The notes under the pieces were generated by a model. It saw nothing but the letters and a program-made list of their open reading frames with translations, was not told where the DNA came from and searched no databases. Source: an uncultured Alistipes sp. (GTDB taxonomy: Bacteria; Bacteroidota; Bacteroidia; Bacteroidales; Rikenellaceae). Taken from it: 64,000 nucleotides of DNA. Within the stretch, counting starts at the first letter, position 1; the number at the start of each line of letters is the position of its first letter. Shown here piece by piece: positions 59,784 to 64,000 of the stretch. The DNA lies in NCBI GenBank assembly GCA_910587675.1, contig CAJUMU010000003.1, forward strand, positions 62,001 through 126,000. The letters run 5' to 3'. Both the position numbers and the translations under genes were made by a program.

Positions 59784-60422
59784 ATGAAAAATACATTATC
59801 AGAGACTATTGCAGATTTCAAAAGTTATACTGCGGGGAAAAAGTATAAAACTATTTATGCAGATCCTCCTTGGCAATTTCAAAACAGGACAGGCAAAGTA
59901 GCCCCAGAACATAAACGTCTTAATAGGTATAGTACTATGACGTTGGAAGATATAAAACATTTGCCCGTCGCCGATGTTGCTGATGAAAAATGCCATCTTT
60001 ATTTATGGGTCCCGAATGCATTGTTACCAGAAGGTTTGGAAGTCTTAAAAGCATGGGGGTTTGAATATAAAACCAATATAATTTGGGAGAAGATTAGAAA
60101 AGACGGTATGCCTGATGGCAGAGGAGTCGGATTTTACTTTAGGAATGTCACGGAAATACTTTTATTTGGTATTAAAGGTAGTAAAAATAGAACACTCAAT
60201 GCAGGGCGTTCACAAGTAAATTTAATTCGATCAATAAAAAGAGAACATTCTAAAAAACCTGATGAATTTATTTCATTGATCGAAAGTTGTTCATCGGCTC
60301 CGTTTTTAGAGATATTTGCAAGAGGTAACAGAAGCCATTGGGATATGTGGGGAAATCAAGCAACATATGATTATGAACCTACATGGCACACATATGCAAA
60401 CCACACAATTGCTCAAAAATAA
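59784..60422 (+). CDS. MT-A70 family N6-adenine DNA methyltransferase
   Basis: Predicted protective methylase of the restriction pair. The 212-residue protein has the catalytic motif IV DPPW at residues 27-30 in KTIYADPPWQFQN, LYLWVPNALLPEGLEVLKAWGFEYKTNIIWEK, and the SAM-side segment KPDEFISLIESCSSAPFLEIFARGNR. Like the nuclease it is AT-rich. The start at 59784 follows the nuclease stop by one base; an ATG at 59772 would overlap it by 11. Nuclease-first order means methylase expression depends on read-through or coupling. Confidence 0.85.
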   Translation: MKNTLSETIADFKSYTAGKKYKTIYADPPWQFQNRTGKVAPEHKRLNRYSTMTLEDIKHLPVADVADEKCHLYLWVPNALLPEGLEVLKAWGFEYKTNIIWEKIRKDGMPDGRGVGFYFRNVTEILLFGIKGSKNRTLNAGRSQVNLIRSIKREHSKKPDEFISLIESCSSAPFLEIFARGNRSHWDMWGNQATYDYEPTWHTYANHTIAQK

Positions 60423-60458
60423 TGTTCAAAGATAAAAGATAAAAAAGAAAATACAGAA

Positions 60459-61688
60459 ATGGAAAACTTAAATCTTATCAGCAACTTCGCTGAGTTCAAG
60501 GAGCTTAAAAACATCGACAAGTCGACCATGATCGGCGTTCTGGAGGATGTGTTCCGTCACGCGTTGCAGAAGCAGTTCGAGAGCGACGAGAACTTCGACG
60601 TCATCATCAACCCCGAGAAAGGCGACCTCGAGATCTGGCGCAACCGCGAGGTGGTGGAGGACGGAGCCGTCGAGAACCCCAACACCCAGATAGGAGTGTC
60701 GGAGGTGAAGGCCATAGACCCCACTTACGAGGTGGGCGACGAGTACACCGACCAGATCAAGATGAACCAGTTCGGCCGCCGCGCCGTGCTGTCGCTGCGT
60801 CAGAATCTGGCGTCGCGCCTGCTCGATCTGGAGAAAGCCAACCTCTACGAGAAGTACTCGGAGAAGGTGGGCGAGATAATCACGGGCGAGGTGTATCAGG
60901 TGTGGAAGCGCGAGGTGCTGATTCTCGACGACGAGGAGAATGAGCTCATCCTCCCCAAGAGCGAGCAGATTCCCAGCGACTTCTACCGCAAGGGCGACAC
61001 GATCAAGGCGATCGTGAAGAGCGTGGAGATGAACAACAACCAGCCGCGCATCATCCTGTCGCGCACGGCCAACCGCTTCCTCGAGCGTCTGTTCGAGCAG
61101 GAGGTGCCCGAGATCTTCGACGGACTGATAACCATCAAGAGCATCGTGCGCATCCCGGGCGAGAGAGCCAAGGTTGCCGTGGAGTCGTACGACGACCGCA
61201 TCGACCCCGTGGGAGCTTGCGTCGGCATGAAGGGTTCGCGAATCTACACCATCGTGAAGGAGCTTCGCAACGAGAATATCGACGTGGTGAACTACACCTC
61301 GAACCCGCAACTCATGATCCAGCGTTCGCTCAACCCCGCCAAGGTTTCGAGCATCACCATCGACGAGGAGCGCAAGACCGCTTCGGTATATCTCAAGCCC
61401 GATCAGGTGTCGCTGGCTATCGGTAAGGGCGGTTTGAACATCCGTCTCTCGAAGATGCTCACGGGTTACGACATCGACGTATACCGCGAGATCGAGGAGG
61501 AGGACGTGGCTCTGACCGAGTTCGCGGACGAGATCGAGCCTTGGATCATCGAGGCCCTGAAGAACGCGGGTTGCGACACCGCCAAGAGCGTTCTCGAATT
61601 GTCGGTGGATGAGATCGCCACGCGCGCGGACCTCGAAACGGAGCAAGCGCAGAAGGTCGTGGAGATCCTGAAGGCCGAGTTCGAGTAG
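60459..61688 (+). CDS. nusA: transcription termination/antitermination factor NusA
   Basis: RNA polymerase-associated elongation factor. The 409-residue protein has the N-terminal domain (about 1-125), S1 domain (about 135-200, ITGEVYQVWKREVLILDDEENELILPKSEQ), and two KH domains with GxxG loops GMKGSR and IGKGGLN. The C-terminal helix-hairpin-helix region (AGCDTAKSVLELSVDEIATRADL) is single, without the repeated acidic domains of E. coli. It is separated from the AT-rich methylase gene by 36 bases. Confidence 0.96.
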   Translation: MENLNLISNFAEFKELKNIDKSTMIGVLEDVFRHALQKQFESDENFDVIINPEKGDLEIWRNREVVEDGAVENPNTQIGVSEVKAIDPTYEVGDEYTDQIKMNQFGRRAVLSLRQNLASRLLDLEKANLYEKYSEKVGEIITGEVYQVWKREVLILDDEENELILPKSEQIPSDFYRKGDTIKAIVKSVEMNNNQPRIILSRTANRFLERLFEQEVPEIFDGLITIKSIVRIPGERAKVAVESYDDRIDPVGACVGMKGSRIYTIVKELRNENIDVVNYTSNPQLMIQRSLNPAKVSSITIDEERKTASVYLKPDQVSLAIGKGGLNIRLSKMLTGYDIDVYREIEEEDVALTEFADEIEPWIIEALKNAGCDTAKSVLELSVDEIATRADLETEQAQKVVEILKAEFE

Positions 61689-61712
61689 AGAATTTAACGA
61701 GATTTAAGAAAC

Positions 61713-61718
61713 GGAGGA
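61713..61718 (+). promoter_or_regulatory. strong ribosome binding site of infB
   Basis: GGAGGA, six bases before the infB ATG. Such strong Shine-Dalgarno matches are uncommon in this phylum and in this window, which supports the chosen start. Confidence 0.6.
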
Positions 61719-61724
61719 CAAAAT

Positions 61725-64000
61725 ATGACCAATAACAGAAAAATAAGGCTCATTCAGGTGGCAAAGGAGTTCAAGGTGGGACTTAACACCATCATGGACT
61801 ACCTGCTCAAGAAGGGCGTGAACATCGACGGATCGCCCAATTCGCCGGTAAGTCCCGAGGTGTACGACATCCTTGAGAAGGAGTTCGGCTCGAACCGCAC
61901 CATCACCGGAAACGAGCGCGACAACATACGCGAACGCATATCGCTCAAGCAGGCGACCGTATCGCTCGACGAGGCCAAGAAGGCCGAAAAGAGCGGCGAC
62001 GAACAGGAGGTGATAATCAAGAGCAACGTCATAAACGTGAAGGACGAGATTCCGCGTCCCAAATTCCTTGGCAAGATCGACTTGAACCCCAAGAAAAAAG
62101 AGGAGCCCAAAAAGGAGGAGGCCCCGCAGCGTCCCGAGCCCGAGCAGCCGAAATCGGCGCAGGCTCCCGCCGCAGAGCCTAAGGCCGAGACGCCCGCTCC
62201 CGCGGCCGAGGTGAAAGCTCAGCCCGCGGCGGCGCCCGAGAAGCCCGCGGCCGAGGCTCCGAAACCTGCCCCCGCGCCCGCAGCTCCCGCCGAGAAAGAG
62301 CCTGCCGCGGCTCCCGCGGAGGCGGAGAAGCCCAAGAAGGAGGACAACATATTCCGTCCCAACCACATGCAGTTGGCCGGTCCGCAGATCCTCGGCACGA
62401 TGGACGTGTCGGGCATGGTCCCGGGCGGCAAGCACAAGCGCAAGCGTCTCGACAAGGAGAAAGTGGATGTCAACAAGGCCAACAAGGGCGGCGACCGACA
62501 GTCGAACCGTTCGGGTCAGGGCGGCGCGAAGAACGCGCCCAACGCCTCGAACCAGCCCAAGGCGGGCGAGGGACGTCGCAGCAAGAACAAGCAGAAACAT
62601 CAACCCAAGCCCGTGGTTCGTCCCGAAGTGAGCGACGAGGAGGTAGCAAAGCAGATAAAGGATACGCTGGCCCGCCTCACCTCGAAGGGCGCCAAGAACA
62701 AGGGCGCGAAATACCGCAAGGAGAAGCGCGAGGAGATACGCGAGAAGATGAGCGAGGAGCTGGAGCGCGAGCAGCAGGAGCGTTCGGTGCTGAAGGTCAC
62801 CGAGTTCGTCACCGTGAGCGAGCTGGCTACCATGATGAACGTGTCGCCGATGGAGGTCATATCGGCCTGCATGAACTTGGGACTCATGGTGTCGATCAAC
62901 CAGCGACTCGACGCCGAGGCTCTGGTGGTCGTGGCCGAGGAGTTCGGCTTCAAGACCGAGTTCGTGTCGGTGGATATTCAGGAGGCTATCGAGACCGAGA
63001 CCGACAGCGAGGAGGATCTGCTGCCGCGTCCGCCCATCGTGACGGTGATGGGTCACGTCGACCACGGTAAGACATCGTTGCTGGACAACATCCGCAAGAC
63101 CAACGTAATCGAAGGCGAGGCGGGAGGTATCACCCAGCACATCGGCGCCTACTCGGTGAATCTCAACGGACAGAAGATCACCTTCCTCGATACCCCGGGC
63201 CACGAGGCGTTCACCGCCATGCGAGCCCGCGGAGCCAAGATCACCGACGTGGCGATCATCATCGTCTCGGCCGACGACAGTGTCATGCCGCAGACCGTGG
63301 AGGCCATCAACCATGCGCAGGCCGCGGGCGTGCCGATGGTATTCGCCATAAACAAGATCGACAAGCCCAACGCCAACCCCGAGCACATCAAGGAGCAGCT
63401 GGCTCAGATGAACTACCTCGTGGAGGAGTGGGGCGGCAAGTACCAGAGTCAGGATATTTCGGCCAAGAAAGGCATGAATCTCGACAAACTGCTCGAAAAG
63501 GTGTTGCTCGAGGCCGAGTTGCTCGACCTGAAAGCCAACCCCCATAAGAAGGCTCAGGGCGCGGTGATCGAATCGACGCTCGACAAGGGCCGCGGATACG
63601 TGGCCACCATCATGGTGCAGAGCGGTACGCTCCGCGTGGGCGACGTGCTGCTGTCGGGAACCTACACGGGCCGCGTGAAGGCCATGTTCGACGAGAACGG
63701 AAAGAAGGTGGCCGAAGCGGGTCCCTCGACGCCCGTGCAGGTGCTGGGTCTGAACGGCGCGCCGCAGGCGGGCGACAACTTCAACGTGATGGACGACGAC
63801 CGCTCGGCTCGCGAGATCGCCAACAAGCGCGAGCAGTTGCAGCGCATGCAGGGCATCATGACCCAGAAGCACATCACCCTCGACGAGATCGGCCGACGCA
63901 TCGCCATCGGTTCGTTCAAGGAGCTGAACATCATCGTCAAGGGCGACGTGGACGGTTCGGTGGAGGCTATGTCGGGTTCGCTCATCAAACTTTCGAAAGA
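61725..64000 (+). CDS. infB: translation initiation factor IF-2 (cut by window edge)
   Basis: GTPase that brings initiator tRNA to the ribosome. 758 codons are visible; the gene continues past the edge. An IF2-N-like domain occupies residues about 5-50 (IQVAKEFKVGLNTIMDYLLKKG), followed by a long low-complexity linker rich in A, P, E and K (about 115-320), a second IF2-N region (about 355-410), and the G domain with GHVDHGKTSLLDN (about 443-455), DTPGHEAF and NKID. It follows nusA after 36 bases in the same operon. Confidence 0.96.
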   Translation, partial: MTNNRKIRLIQVAKEFKVGLNTIMDYLLKKGVNIDGSPNSPVSPEVYDILEKEFGSNRTITGNERDNIRERISLKQATVSLDEAKKAEKSGDEQEVIIKSNVINVKDEIPRPKFLGKIDLNPKKKEEPKKEEAPQRPEPEQPKSAQAPAAEPKAETPAPAAEVKAQPAAAPEKPAAEAPKPAPAPAAPAEKEPAAAPAEAEKPKKEDNIFRPNHMQLAGPQILGTMDVSGMVPGGKHKRKRLDKEKVDVNKANKGGDRQSNRSGQGGAKNAPNASNQPKAGEGRRSKNKQKHQPKPVVRPEVSDEEVAKQIKDTLARLTSKGAKNKGAKYRKEKREEIREKMSEELEREQQERSVLKVTEFVTVSELATMMNVSPMEVISACMNLGLMVSINQRLDAEALVVVAEEFGFKTEFVSVDIQEAIETETDSEEDLLPRPPIVTVMGHVDHGKTSLLDNIRKTNVIEGEAGGITQHIGAYSVNLNGQKITFLDTPGHEAFTAMRARGAKITDVAIIIVSADDSVMPQTVEAINHAQAAGVPMVFAINKIDKPNANPEHIKEQLAQMNYLVEEWGGKYQSQDISAKKGMNLDKLLEKVLLEAELLDLKANPHKKAQGAVIESTLDKGRGYVATIMVQSGTLRVGDVLLSGTYTGRVKAMFDENGKKVAEAGPSTPVQVLGLNGAPQAGDNFNVMDDDRSAREIANKREQLQRMQGIMTQKHITLDEIGRRIAIGSFKELNIIVKGDVDGSVEAMSGSLIKLSK

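Overview
The window is 64 kb of GC-rich chromosome from a member of the Bacteroidota. Evidence: promoters of the form TTG-N19..20-TAnnTTTG (clear at gcvH, tRNA-Lys, ferredoxin, lytS, argR and oxyR), the fused lpxC-fabZ gene, a GNAT-argG-argC-argD-argB-argE-argH operon, and the rsfS-ftsH-cdsA-psd order. Base composition and gene content fit Rikenellaceae (Alistipes-like) best; that placement is inference. Most of the window is core genome with little accessory DNA.

Layout. 1-9 kb: the start of an aspartate kinase gene divergent from dapD (lysine pathway), a Nudix hydrolase, birA, gcvH, mdh, cysS, prfB (with its programmed +1 frameshift) and a NamZ/DUF1343 exo-muramidase. 8.7-12.6 kb (minus strand): a pair of short chromate-transporter halves, an rRNA-type methyltransferase and a U32 hydroxylase-type protein. 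12.7-18.4 kb: serS, a small ferredoxin, a LytS/LytTR two-component pair, a stand-alone HsdR-N nuclease-like protein, a truncated secreted GH2 homologue without catalytic glutamates, and tRNA-Lys(CTT) followed by a small AT-rich gene. 19.5-23 kb (minus): K+/H+ antiporter, two small envelope proteins, TonB. 23-25 kb: lpxC-fabZ and lpxA (lipid A). 25.8-39.2 kb: an arginine/pyrimidine block with argR divergent from carA-carB, then the GNAT-argGCDBEH-thiL operon. 39.3-43 kb (minus): HAD phosphatase, CLC channel, trpS. 43-50 kb: oxyR and the rsfS-ftsH-cdsA-psd-AI2E-riboflavin kinase operon. 50.4-56.3 kb (minus): yidC, pyrG and a DUF349 protein. 56.3-58.3 kb: an orphan OmpR-type regulator overlapping an M64 peptidase gene. 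58.6-64 kb: rimP-nusA-infB, interrupted by a two-gene AT-rich restriction-modification cassette.

Three things stand out. (1) A compact type II restriction-modification system (BglII-family endonuclease plus MT-A70 adenine methyltransferase), far more AT-rich than its surroundings, lies inside the rimP-nusA-infB operon in the same direction with no promoter of its own that I can see. (2) Intergenic spaces carry several families of GC-rich palindromic repeats. The commonest, about 100 bp, occurs at least six times nearly complete, and its stems differ between copies by compensatory changes, so structure rather than sequence appears to be conserved. One copy sits inside the arginine operon. (3) The arginine operon lacks a transcarbamylase gene, and candidate ArgR half-sites (9-mer TATTTATGC) recur at argR/carA and upstream of the arg operon.

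All calls come from reading the sequence and translated frames; no database search was run. Start codons were chosen by family N-terminus and overlap with the upstream gene, because ribosome binding sites are weak in this group.
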